Source: Sinorhizobium terangae (GTDB taxonomy: Bacteria; Pseudomonadota; Alphaproteobacteria; Rhizobiales; Rhizobiaceae). Taken from it: a DNA stretch of 64,000 nt. How positions within the stretch are numbered: the stretch's first letter is position 1; every line of letters starts with the position of its first letter. The position numbers and the translations under genes were made by a program. Positions 56,515 through 64,000 of this stretch are shown piece by piece. The notes under the pieces are model-generated. The model worked only from the letters and a program-made list of their open reading frames with translations, was not told the DNA's origin and searched no databases. The stretch lies in assembly GCF_009601505.1 (NCBI RefSeq), contig NZ_WITC01000121.1, positions 1-64,000 of the forward strand. Reading direction: 5' to 3'.

Positions 56515-57882
56515 ATGCCAGTAGAAATTCTCATGCCCGCCCTTTCCCCGACGATGGAGGAAGGCACGCTCTCCAAATGGCTGAAGAACGAGGGGGACAA
56601 GGTGTCCTCGGGCGATGTCATCGCCGAGATCGAAACCGACAAGGCGACGATGGAAGTGGAAGCCGTTGATGAAGGCACGATCGGCAAGCTCCTGATTGCC
56701 GCCGGTACGGAAGGCGTGAAGGTCAATACGCCGATTGCCGTGCTGCTGCAGGACGGCGAGGCTGCCGGCGACATCGTAACGCCGAAGGCCGAGGCTCCGA
56801 AACCCGCTGCGAATGAAGCGCCCGCCGCCGCGCCGGCTCCGGTTGCCGCTCAGCCGAAAGCGGAGATTCCTGCCGACCCGGCTATCCCCGCCGGAACGGA
56901 AATGGTTTCGATGACGGTGCGCGAGGCGCTTCGCGATGCGATGGCCGAGGAGATGCGCGCCAGTGACGACGTTTTCGTCATGGGTGAGGAAGTCGCCGAG
57001 TACCAGGGCGCCTACAAGATCACCCAGGGCTTGCTGCAGGAGTTCGGCCCGCGTCGCGTGGTCGACACCCCGATCACCGAACATGGTTTTGCCGGCGTCG
57101 GCGTCGGCGCGGCGATGACGGGCCTGCGCCCGATCGTCGAGTTCATGACCTTCAATTTCGCGATGCAGGCGATCGACCAGATCATCAACTCCGCTGCCAA
57201 GACTCTTTATATGTCGGGCGGCCAGATGGGCGCGCCGATCGTCTTCCGCGGCCCGAGCGGTGCGGCAGCCCGCGTCGCCGCGCAGCACTCGCAGTGCTAT
57301 GCCGCCTGGTACAGCCACATCCCGGGCCTCAAGGTCGTCATGCCGTACACGGCCGCCGACGCGAAGGGCCTCTTGAAGGCAGCGATCCGCGACCCGAACC
57401 CGGTGATCTTCCTTGAGAACGAAATTCTCTACGGTCACTCCTTCGAGGTTCCGAAGCTCGATGATTTCGTGCTGCCGATCGGCAAGGCCCGCATTCATCG
57501 CGTCGGCAAGGATGCAACCATCGTTTCCTTCGGCATCGGCATGACCTACGCGGTCAAGGCTGCGGCCGAGCTCGAAGCGCAGGGCATTGATGTCGAGATC
57601 ATCGACCTTCGCACGATCCGCCCGATCGATCTTCCGACGGTGATCGAGTCGGTGAAGAAGACCGGCCGCTTGGTGACCGTCGAAGAAGGCTACCCGCAGT
57701 CCTCCGTCGGCACCGAGATCGCCACCCGCGTCATGCAGCAGGCCTTCGACTATCTCGATGCGCCGATCCTGACGATCGCGGGCAAGGATGTGCCGATGCC
57801 CTATGCCGCCAACCTCGAAAAACTGGCGCTGCCAAGTGTCGCCGAGGTCGTCGATGCCGTGAAAGCCGTTTGCTACAAATAA
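56515..57882 (+). CDS. pdhB: Pyruvate dehydrogenase E1 component, beta subunit, with N-terminal lipoyl domain
   Basis: Second half of the pyruvate decarboxylase. The 455-residue protein begins with a lipoyl domain (1-78) whose modified Lys is in [14 protein letters not shown], then a Pro/Ala linker (about 85-125), and the transketolase-like E1 beta domains ([43 protein letters not shown]). An own lipoyl domain on E1 beta is an alphaproteobacterial trait and is absent from enterobacterial E1. The ATG at 56515 has GGGGAGGG upstream. Confidence 0.97.
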   Translation: MPVEILMPALSPTMEEGTLSKWLKNEGDKVSSGDVIAEIETDKATMEVEAVDEGTIGKLLIAAGTEGVKVNTPIAVLLQDGEAAGDIVTPKAEAPKPAANEAPAAAPAPVAAQPKAEIPADPAIPAGTEMVSMTVREALRDAMAEEMRASDDVFVMGEEVAEYQGAYKITQGLLQEFGPRRVVDTPITEHGFAGVGVGAAMTGLRPIVEFMTFNFAMQAIDQIINSAAKTLYMSGGQMGAPIVFRGPSGAAARVAAQHSQCYAAWYSHIPGLKVVMPYTAADAKGLLKAAIRDPNPVIFLENEILYGHSFEVPKLDDFVLPIGKARIHRVGKDATIVSFGIGMTYAVKAAAELEAQGIDVEIIDLRTIRPIDLPTVIESVKKTGRLVTVEEGYPQSSVGTEIATRVMQQAFDYLDAPILTIAGKDVPMPYAANLEKLALPSVAEVVDAVKAVCYK

Positions 57883-57897
57883 AGGGAGGGCGCTTCG

Positions 57898-59256
57898 ATG
57901 CCAATCAACATCACGATGCCTGCCCTCTCTCCGACCATGGAAGAAGGCAATCTGGCCAAGTGGCTGGTCAAGGAAGGCGATCAGGTCAAGTCCGGCGACG
58001 TCATCGCCGAGATCGAGACCGACAAGGCAACCATGGAAGTGGAAGCCGTCGATGAAGGCACGGTCGCCAAGATCGTCGTGCCGGCCGGCACGGAAGGCGT
58101 CAAGGTCAATGCGCTGATCGCCGTTCTGGCGGCTGATGGCGAGGACGTGGCGACGGCAGCGAAGGGCGGCAATGGCGGAAATGGCGCGGCTGCACCGGCA
58201 CCGGCAGCCAAAGCCGAAGAACCGGCCCCGACGGCACCTGCCGCTGCACCCGCTCCTGCTGCGGCACCGGCCGCGGCGCAGCCGGCAGCATCGGTATCGA
58301 CTCCCGCCGCAGCCGATGGCAAGCGACTCTTCTCTTCGCCGTTGGCGCGCCGCCTTGCCAAGGAAGCCGGCATTGACCTGTCGGCAATCGCCGGTTCCGG
58401 CCCCTATGGCCGCGTCGTCAAGAAGGACGTCGAGGCCGCCGTCGCCGGCGGCGGTGCCAAACCGGCAGCCGCACCTGCGCAAGCGGCTGCACCCGCTCCG
58501 GCGGCGCTCGCAAAGGGCATGTCCGAGGACGCCGTGCTCAAGCTCTTCGAGCCGGGTTCCTACGAGCTCGTCCCGCATGACGGCATGCGCAAGACCATTG
58601 CCAAGCGCCTGCAGGAATCGAAGCAGACGATCCCGCATTTCTATGTTTCGATCGATTGCCAGCTCGACGCTCTGCTTGCGCTTCGTGCACAGCTCAATGC
58701 CGCCGCTCCGGAAAAGGACGGCAAGCCCGTCTACAAGCTCTCGGTCAACGACATGGTGATCAAGGCGCTGGCGCTGGCACTGCGCGACGTTCCGGACGCC
58801 AACGTCTCCTGGACCGACTCTAATATGGTCAAGCACAAGCATGCCGATGTCGGTGTTGCTGTCTCGATCCCCGGTGGTCTGATCACACCGATTATCCGCC
58901 AGGCGGAGTTGAAGAGCCTTTCGGCCATCTCCAACGAGATGAAGGACTTCGGCAAGCGCGCCAAGGAGCGCAAGCTGAAGCCGGAAGAGTACCAGGGCGG
59001 CACCACTGCCGTCTCCAACATGGGCATGATGGGCGTCAAGGACTTTGCCGCCGTCGTCAATCCGCCGCATGCGACGATCCTCGCGGTCGGTGCCGGCGAG
59101 GAGCGCGTCATCGTTAAGAACAAGGAGATGGTGATCGCCAACATGATGACCGTCACGCTCTCGACCGACCATCGCTGCGTCGATGGAGCGCTCGGTGCGG
59201 AACTGCTCGCCGCCTTCAAGCGCTACATCGAAAATCCGATGGGCATGCTGGTCTGA
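57898..59256 (+). CDS. pdhC: Pyruvate dehydrogenase E2 component, dihydrolipoamide acetyltransferase
   Basis: Core of the complex; transfers acetyl from lipoyl to CoA. The 452-residue protein has a single lipoyl domain (1-76, again [14 protein letters not shown]), an Ala/Pro linker, a subunit-binding domain (about 142-180, [20 protein letters not shown]), a second linker, and the catalytic domain with [17 protein letters not shown] near the C-terminus. The lipoyl domains of PdhB and PdhC are nearly identical in sequence, a sign of duplication or gene conversion. GGGAGGG precedes the ATG. Confidence 0.97.
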   Translation: MPINITMPALSPTMEEGNLAKWLVKEGDQVKSGDVIAEIETDKATMEVEAVDEGTVAKIVVPAGTEGVKVNALIAVLAADGEDVATAAKGGNGGNGAAAPAPAAKAEEPAPTAPAAAPAPAAAPAAAQPAASVSTPAAADGKRLFSSPLARRLAKEAGIDLSAIAGSGPYGRVVKKDVEAAVAGGGAKPAAAPAQAAAPAPAALAKGMSEDAVLKLFEPGSYELVPHDGMRKTIAKRLQESKQTIPHFYVSIDCQLDALLALRAQLNAAAPEKDGKPVYKLSVNDMVIKALALALRDVPDANVSWTDSNMVKHKHADVGVAVSIPGGLITPIIRQAELKSLSAISNEMKDFGKRAKERKLKPEEYQGGTTAVSNMGMMGVKDFAAVVNPPHATILAVGAGEERVIVKNKEMVIANMMTVTLSTDHRCVDGALGAELLAAFKRYIENPMGMLV

Positions 59257-59314
59257 TGCGATCGGGACCGGCTTTTTCGAGCCGGTCCATCCCCCAAAAA
59301 CGTGGGCACAAGCG

Positions 59315-59956
59315 ATGAAGACAGTCCTTTGTTACGGTGACAGTCTGACCTGGGGCTATGACGCGGGCGGCCTCGGCCGGCACGCGTTGGAGGATCGCTG
59401 GCCGAGCGTGCTGCAAAAGGCCCTCGGTGCGGACGTGCACGTCATCGCCGAAGGGCTGAACGGCCGCACGACGGCCTATGACGACCATCTCGCCGATTGC
59501 GACCGCAACGGTGCGCGTGTCCTGCCGACCGTGCTCCATAGCCACGCGCCGATCGATCTGATGATCTTCCTGCTCGGCACCAACGACATGAAGCCGGTGA
59601 TCCACGGCACGGCCTTCGGCGCCGTCAAAGGGATCGCGCGCCTCGTCAACCTCGTCCGGCGGCACGACTGGCCGGTCGAAGCCGAGGAGGGGCCGGATAT
59701 CCTCATCGTCTCGCCGCCGCCGCTTTGCGAAACCGCCAACAGCGCCTTCGCGGCAATGTATGCGGGCGCTATCGAGCAGTCGGCGATGCTGGCGCCGCTC
59801 TATCGCGATCTCGCCGACGAACTCGACTGCGGCTTTTTCGATGCCGGCTCCGTTGCGAAAACCACCCCGCTCGATGGCGTGCATCTCGACGCCGACAACA
59901 CCCGCGCGATCGGCCGGGGATTGGAACCGGTCGTGCGGATGATGCTCGGGCTCTGA
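59315..59956 (+). CDS. SGNH/GDSL-family esterase (arylesterase)
   Basis: A 213-residue hydrolase with SGNH blocks: block I CYGDSLTWGYD with the nucleophile Ser, block II Gly in LNGRTTAYDD, block III in LLGTNDMK, and block V DGVHLD with the catalytic Asp/His. There is no signal peptide. Proteins of this type in Sinorhizobium show arylesterase and perhydrolase activity in vitro; the natural substrate is unknown. It starts 58 bases after pdhC and is followed after 2 bases by a GNAT gene, within the pdh-lpd cluster. Confidence 0.93.
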   Translation: MKTVLCYGDSLTWGYDAGGLGRHALEDRWPSVLQKALGADVHVIAEGLNGRTTAYDDHLADCDRNGARVLPTVLHSHAPIDLMIFLLGTNDMKPVIHGTAFGAVKGIARLVNLVRRHDWPVEAEEGPDILIVSPPPLCETANSAFAAMYAGAIEQSAMLAPLYRDLADELDCGFFDAGSVAKTTPLDGVHLDADNTRAIGRGLEPVVRMMLGL

Positions 59957-59958
59957 CC

Positions 59959-60540
59959 ATGGCGGCTGGCGCGACCCTTAGGCCGGCGAGGCGGGGCGAG
60001 GCAGCGGAGCTCGCCGTCCTGATCGACATCGCCTCGCACGGATTTGCCGCGTGGCTCTGGTATGGCGGCGTTATGCGCGGCGTTGCCGAAACGGCGTTCG
60101 AGCACGGCCGCAACAAGCTTCGCGAAGATGAGGGGCTAGGTACATGGCGCGACGCGATCGTTGCCGAGGTTGAGGATGAGATCGCGGGTGTAGCCGTCTC
60201 CTACGCGATCGATCCCTCCGTCCGCGATATCGAGGCGAAACATCCGGTGCTCGTCCCGTTGCTGGCGTTGCAGAGACAGGTCGTGGGCCATTGGTTCATC
60301 GATAGCCTTGGGGTCTACAAGCATCGTCGCGGCGAGGGGATCGGCCGCGCATTGCTGGAGCACGAAATTGCCCGCGCCGGGCCGGCGCCGGTGAGCCTGA
60401 TCACCGAAAGCCACAATGAAAGGGCTCAGGCACTCTACAGGATCAACGGCTTCGAGGAGGTGGTGCGCATTGAAGCCGTACCGCTCTTCGAAGACAGCAG
60501 GAAACACGACTGGGTGCTTTTCACCCGAAAGGTCGCTTGA
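59959..60540 (+). CDS. GNAT-family N-acetyltransferase
   Basis: A 193-residue acetyltransferase. The N-terminal part is divergent (LAVLIDIASHGFAAWLWYG); the acetyl-CoA site is in WFIDSLGVYKHRRGEGIGRALLEHE (motif RRGEGIG) and the C-terminal ESHNERAQALYRINGFEE is the usual motif B. It begins 2 bases after the esterase stop and ends 19 bases before lpd, so it is part of the same transcription unit. Use of acetyl-CoA made by the neighbouring complex is tempting but unproven. Substrate unknown. Confidence 0.9.
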   Translation: MAAGATLRPARRGEAAELAVLIDIASHGFAAWLWYGGVMRGVAETAFEHGRNKLREDEGLGTWRDAIVAEVEDEIAGVAVSYAIDPSVRDIEAKHPVLVPLLALQRQVVGHWFIDSLGVYKHRRGEGIGRALLEHEIARAGPAPVSLITESHNERAQALYRINGFEEVVRIEAVPLFEDSRKHDWVLFTRKVA

Positions 60541-60559
60541 GACAAAAGGCAGGAAACAC

Positions 60560-62005
60560 ATGGCTGAGAATTACGACGTCATCGTTATCGGTTCGGGCCC
60601 GGGCGGCTATGTCACCGCCATCCGCTCGGCTCAACTGGGCTTGAAGACAGCCATAGTCGAGCGCGAGCACCTCGGCGGCATCTGCCTCAACTGGGGCTGC
60701 ATTCCGACCAAGGCGCTCTTGCGCTCGGCCGAAATTCTCGACCATGCCAATCACGCCAAGAACTACGGCCTGACGCTCGAAGGCAAGATGACCGCCAACG
60801 TCAAGGAGGTCGTCGGCCGCTCCCGCGCCGTCTCTGCACGGCTGACCGGCGGTGTTGCCTTCCTCATGAAGAAGAACAAGGTCGACGTCATCTGGGGCGA
60901 GGCGAAGCTCACCAAGCCCGGCGAGATTATCGTCGGCGCGCCCTCGAAACCGGCGGTCCAGCCGCAAAATCCGGTTCCGAAGGGCGTCAAGGGTGAAGGC
61001 ACCTATACCGCCAAGCACATCATCATCGCGACTGGCGCCCGGCCGCGCGCACTTCCGGGCATCGAGCCGGACGGCAAGCTGATCTGGACCTACTTCGAGG
61101 CGATGAAGCCCGAGGAAATGCCAAAGACCATGCTGGTCATGGGGTCCGGCGCGATCGGCATCGAGTTCGCGAGCTTCTACCGGTCGATGGGCGTCGATGT
61201 CACCGTCGTCGAGCTCCTGCCGCAGGTCATGCCGGTCGAGGATGCGGAGATTTCCGCCTTCGCCCGCAAGCAACTCGAAAAGCGCGGCATGAAGATCTTC
61301 ACTGACGCCAAGGTAACGAAGGTTGAGAAGGGTGCGAACGACGTGACCGCGCATGTCGAAACGAAGGACGGCAAGGTCACGCAGATCAAGGCGGATCGCC
61401 TGATTTCCGCTGTCGGCGTGCAGGGCAATATCGAAAATCTTGGCCTTGAAGCGCTGGGCGTCGAGACTAGCCGCGGCTGCATCGTCACCGACGGCTACGG
61501 CAAGACGAACGTGGCAGGGATCTATGCGATCGGAGATGTCGCCGGCCCGCCGATGCTCGCGCACAAGGCGGAGCACGAGGGCGTGATATGCGTCGAGAAG
61601 ATCGCCGGCGTTCCCGGTGTACATGCGCTCGACAAGGGCAAGATCCCGGGCTGCACCTATTGCGACCCGCAGGTTGCCTCCGTGGGCCTTACCGAGGCCA
61701 AGGCCAAGGAACTCGGCCGCGAGATCCGCGTCGGCCGCTTCAGCTTCGGTGCCAACGGCAAGGCGATTGCGCTCGGCGAGGACCAGGGTCTCGTCAAGAC
61801 GATCTTCGACAAGAAGACCGGCGAGCTTTTGGGCGCCCATATGGTCGGCGCCGAAGTGACCGAACTCATCCAGGGTTTCGTTGTCGCCATGAACCTGGAA
61901 ACAACCGAGGAAGAGCTGATGCACACGATCTTCCCGCATCCGACACTCTCGGAGATGATGAAGGAAAGCGTGCTCGACGCCTACGGCCGGGTATTGAACG
62001 CCTGA
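60560..62005 (+). CDS. lpdA: Dihydrolipoamide dehydrogenase (pyruvate dehydrogenase E3)
   Basis: Reoxidises dihydrolipoamide with NAD. The 481-residue flavoprotein has the FAD site GSGPGGYVTAIRSAQLG, redox disulfide GGICLNWGCIPTKAL, NAD motif GSGAIGIEFASFYRSMG, a second FAD contact in AIGDVAGPPMLAHKAEHEG, and the active-site His in HPTLSEMMKES. It has a 25-residue insertion around residues 130-155 typical of the pdh-linked alphaproteobacterial form. AGGAAA lies 6 bases before the ATG at 60560. Confidence 0.97.
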   Translation: MAENYDVIVIGSGPGGYVTAIRSAQLGLKTAIVEREHLGGICLNWGCIPTKALLRSAEILDHANHAKNYGLTLEGKMTANVKEVVGRSRAVSARLTGGVAFLMKKNKVDVIWGEAKLTKPGEIIVGAPSKPAVQPQNPVPKGVKGEGTYTAKHIIIATGARPRALPGIEPDGKLIWTYFEAMKPEEMPKTMLVMGSGAIGIEFASFYRSMGVDVTVVELLPQVMPVEDAEISAFARKQLEKRGMKIFTDAKVTKVEKGANDVTAHVETKDGKVTQIKADRLISAVGVQGNIENLGLEALGVETSRGCIVTDGYGKTNVAGIYAIGDVAGPPMLAHKAEHEGVICVEKIAGVPGVHALDKGKIPGCTYCDPQVASVGLTEAKAKELGREIRVGRFSFGANGKAIALGEDQGLVKTIFDKKTGELLGAHMVGAEVTELIQGFVVAMNLETTEEELMHTIFPHPTLSEMMKESVLDAYGRVLNA

Positions 62006-62021
62006 TGACGCTCCGCCGTTC

Positions 62022-62046
62022 GGAACTTTCGGTCTCTTCACGCATT
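62022..62046 (+). promoter_or_regulatory. Putative general-stress (RpoE2-type) promoter for the GlsB/YeaQ gene
   Basis: GGAAC at 62022-62026, 18 bases, TT at 62045-62046. It ends 37 bases before the start codon. Third site of this type in the window with identical spacing. Confidence 0.65.
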
Positions 62047-62083
62047 GAGGGCGCTGCAGCGTTTTCAATGCGGGGAGGTTGTC

Positions 62084-62335
62084 ATGAGCTTGAACGGCGT
62101 GGGTATTCTGGCGGCGATCATTATCGGCGGTCTTGCCGGCTGGCTGGCGGAGAAATTCATGAGCAGCGAGATGGGGCTGATCGCGAATATCGTCCTCGGC
62201 ATCGTCGGTGCCCTTGTGCTGAACTTCATTCTGGCGGCCTTCGGCATGGCCTATACGGGCTGGGTTGCCTATCTCGTTATCGGCTTCATCGGCGCGTGCC
62301 TGTTGATCGCGGCGGGCCGCGTCGTCAGACGGTAG
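62084..62335 (+). CDS. GlsB/YeaQ/YmgE-family stress-response membrane protein
   Basis: An 83-residue membrane protein with three Gly-rich helices: GILAAIIIGGLAGWLAEKFM, GLIANIVLGIVGALVLNFIL and WVAYLVIGFIGACLLIAA. This is the transglycosylase-associated/YeaQ family, often induced by general stress. GGGGAGG lies 5 bases before the ATG at 62084. The GGAAC-N18-TT upstream fits the stress role. It separates lpdA from lipA and is probably transcribed by itself. Confidence 0.93.
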   Translation: MSLNGVGILAAIIIGGLAGWLAEKFMSSEMGLIANIVLGIVGALVLNFILAAFGMAYTGWVAYLVIGFIGACLLIAAGRVVRR

Positions 62336-62470
62336 GGTCTCCTTCCGCATTCGCCAGTGATCGGGCTGCCATGCAAATGGTGGCCTGACTTTTCATGTCC
62401 GGCCATCTATATAAATCGAAAGCGGGCGCGTCGGCGGATGGCCGAAGTCCGATACGATGAAGGAAGAAAT

Positions 62471-63445
62471 ATGGTAACGGTTTTCGACGCCGTCTCGGAT
62501 AGGGCCGAGCGTGTTCGCCACCCGGAAAAGGCGCACAAGCCCGATACGGAAGTTCTGCGCAAGCCGGACTGGATCCGCGTAAAGGCGCCGACGTCGAAGG
62601 GATACATGGAAACCCGCTCGATCGTGAAGGGCAACAACCTTGTTACGGTCTGCGAGGAGGCTGGCTGCCCGAACATCGGCGAATGTTGGGACAAGAAGCA
62701 CGCGACCTTCATGATCATGGGCGAGATCTGCACGCGCGCCTGCGCTTTCTGCAACGTCTCGACCGGTAAGCCGAATGCGCTCGATATGGAGGAGCCGGCC
62801 AACGTCGCCAAGGCGGTCAAGCAGATGGGCTTGAGCCACGTCGTGATCACCTCCGTCGACCGCGACGACCTTGATGACGGCGGCGCCGAGCATTTCGAGA
62901 AGGTGATCTTCGCGATCCGCGAGGCCTCTCCCGAAACGACCATCGAGATCCTGACGCCCGACTTCCTGCGCAAGCCCGGTGCACTGGAGCGTGTAGTTGC
63001 TGCCAAGCCGGACGTCTTCAATCACAATCTCGAAACGGTCGCTTCGAACTATCTGACTGTTCGCCCTGGTGCCCGCTACTTCCATTCTATCCGGCTCCTG
63101 CAGCGGGTGAAGGAACTCGATCCGTCCATGTTCACCAAGTCCGGCATCATGGTCGGCCTCGGCGAGGAGCGGAACGAAGTGCTGCAATTGATGGACGATC
63201 TGCGCACCGCTGACGTCGACTTCCTGACGATTGGTCAATACCTGCAGCCAACACGCAAGCACCACAAGGTCGAGAAATTCGTAACGCCCGAGGAGTTCAA
63301 GTCCTACGAGACGGTCGCCTATACAAAGGGCTTCCTGATGGTTTCCTCGAGCCCGCTGACACGCTCGTCACATCACGCCGGCGATGATTTCGCGCGGCTG
63401 AGGGCGGCGCGGGAGAGAAAGCTCCTGGCCGAGGCGGGTAACTGA
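62471..63445 (+). CDS. lipA: Lipoyl synthase
   Basis: Radical-SAM enzyme that inserts two sulfurs into octanoyl-lysine on lipoyl domains. The 324-residue protein has the auxiliary cluster cysteines in [13 protein letters not shown], the radical-[11 protein letters not shown] motif, and the C-terminal RSSHHAG ending with the third-cluster Ser. The ATG at 62471 follows AAGGAAG and fits the usual start; an open frame to 62357 has no support. Its partner LipB is at 2198-2944 and its substrates PdhB and PdhC are upstream, a logical cluster. Confidence 0.97.
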   Translation: MVTVFDAVSDRAERVRHPEKAHKPDTEVLRKPDWIRVKAPTSKGYMETRSIVKGNNLVTVCEEAGCPNIGECWDKKHATFMIMGEICTRACAFCNVSTGKPNALDMEEPANVAKAVKQMGLSHVVITSVDRDDLDDGGAEHFEKVIFAIREASPETTIEILTPDFLRKPGALERVVAAKPDVFNHNLETVASNYLTVRPGARYFHSIRLLQRVKELDPSMFTKSGIMVGLGEERNEVLQLMDDLRTADVDFLTIGQYLQPTRKHHKVEKFVTPEEFKSYETVAYTKGFLMVSSSPLTRSSHHAGDDFARLRAARERKLLAEAGN

Positions 63446-63465
63446 TTTCACTGCTGGTACAAGAT

Positions 63466-63499
63466 AGCCGCGACGTCGCATCGTCGCGGCTCTTTTGTT
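63466..63499 (+). terminator. Intrinsic terminator after lipA
   Basis: AGCCGCGACG / CGTCGCGGCT stem of 10 perfect pairs, 6-base loop, then CTTTTGTTTG-like tail (TTTTGTTT). Confidence 0.85.
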
Positions 63500-63511
63500 T
63501 GGGGGGCGAGA

Positions 63512-64000
63512 GTGGCTGACGATTCGACGGACACGGCGGAGGCTGCATCGATTCTCTCGAAGGCAAGACGTGTGTTGGTCATCGGCTGCTCGGGTGGTGG
63601 CAAGACGACGCTGGCCCGCAGACTTTCTGAACACTGTGACCTCCCGTTCGTTTCGATGGACAGAGAATTCTTTTGGCTGCCCGGATGGATTTCCAGGACG
63701 CGGGAGGAACAAAGAAACCTCATCGTCGCCAAGGTGGCCGAAGCGCGGTGGGTCATGGACGGGACCAACCCGACGACCTTCGATCTGCGATTACCCCGCG
63801 CCGACATCGTGCTCTGGGTGAGGATGCCGCGCTTGCTATGCCTGATAGGGGTGACGCGGCGTTGGCTGAAATGGCGTGGGGCCTCACGGCCGGAAATGGC
63901 CGAGGGATGTCCGGAGCGGGTGAGTTGGGAGTTCGTCCGCTACATCTGGACATTCGAGCGCAAGTTCGTTCCTCGCATCGAGAACGGCCTGCGGGAGCAC
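63512..64000 (+). CDS. P-loop kinase-like protein (adenylate kinase/FlaR-like), cut by window edge
   Basis: The first 163 codons of a P-loop protein. The Walker A motif is VIGCSGGGKTTLARRL, followed by LPFVSMDREFFWLPGW, then VMDGTNPTTFDLRLPRADIVLWV, as in DNA-topology-modulation/FlaR or adenylate-kinase-like proteins. The start is GTG at 63512 with GGGGGGCGAG upstream. The C-terminus is missing. Relatives are annotated as kinases of unknown substrate; a topology role for FlaR is only historical. Confidence 0.85.
   Translation, partial: MADDSTDTAEAASILSKARRVLVIGCSGGGKTTLARRLSEHCDLPFVSMDREFFWLPGWISRTREEQRNLIVAKVAEARWVMDGTNPTTFDLRLPRADIVLWVRMPRLLCLIGVTRRWLKWRGASRPEMAEGCPERVSWEFVRYIWTFERKFVPRIENGLREH

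Noticed and set aside
56476-59172. Very long minus-strand open frame opposite pdhB and pdhC
   Set aside because: Antisense shadow of two certain genes, with low-complexity His/Arg/Gly translation.

Overview
The window is a chromosomal segment of an alphaproteobacterium of the Rhizobiaceae, most likely Sinorhizobium (Ensifer). This rests on high GC with strong third-position bias, alphaproteobacterial gene sets (DUF1489, DUF2336, DUF1344, BTLCP, SPOR-tailed DD-carboxypeptidase, E1-beta with its own lipoyl domain), interspersed palindromic elements of the rhizobial RIME type, and GGAAC-N18-TT promoters like those of the rhizobial general stress sigma factor RpoE2. The genus is inferred from memory of gene content and order; no search was run. 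Nearly everything is core genome. I see no prophage, insertion sequence, conjugative module or CRISPR array.

Layout. 1-3.3 kb: 5' part of a class III alcohol dehydrogenase gene, an XRE regulator, an EamA transporter, lipB and tRNA-Leu(GAG). 4-9 kb: the prkA-yeaH-spoVR stress kinase operon behind a general-stress promoter. 9-15 kb: small envelope proteins, a degenerate peptide deformylase homologue, mgtE, a MerR regulator with a palindromic operator, and three membrane-protein genes. 15-28 kb: sdaA, a SPOR DD-carboxypeptidase, a BTLCP peptidase, a PAS/PilZ pair, rhomboid, CBS, patatin, hisI and folE. 28-38 kb: an Fe-S scaffold homologue, yidD, thrS, an acyltransferase, flavoenzymes and DUF2336. 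39-46 kb: parE, a hydrolase, an FAD oxidase and a two-component system followed by two DUF1344 proteins. 46-54.7 kb: yceI/cytochrome b561, then tpiA, secG, pyrG, kdsA and eno. 55-64 kb: ftsB-like, pdhA-pdhB-pdhC, an esterase, a GNAT, lpd, a GlsB/YeaQ protein, lipA and a truncated P-loop kinase.

How the genes work together. The last 10 kb is a pyruvate-to-acetyl-CoA block: E1 alpha, E1 beta, E2 and E3 sit next to lipA, and lipB at the other end of the window completes lipoate attachment. Eno and tpiA feed it from glycolysis. Three separate loci (prkA operon, a small membrane protein at 9.1 kb, the GlsB/YeaQ gene at 62.1 kb) each carry GGAAC-N18-TT with identical spacing, which points to shared general-stress control.

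Nine copies of a roughly 105-bp mosaic element occupy intergenic gaps between 3 and 33.6 kb and none was seen after that. The best leads for something undescribed are modest: a 33-residue membrane peptide gene with its own terminator, an orphan terminator marking a possible small RNA, helically phased 11-bp repeats upstream of the BTLCP gene, and a deformylase homologue that has lost its metal-binding cysteine.
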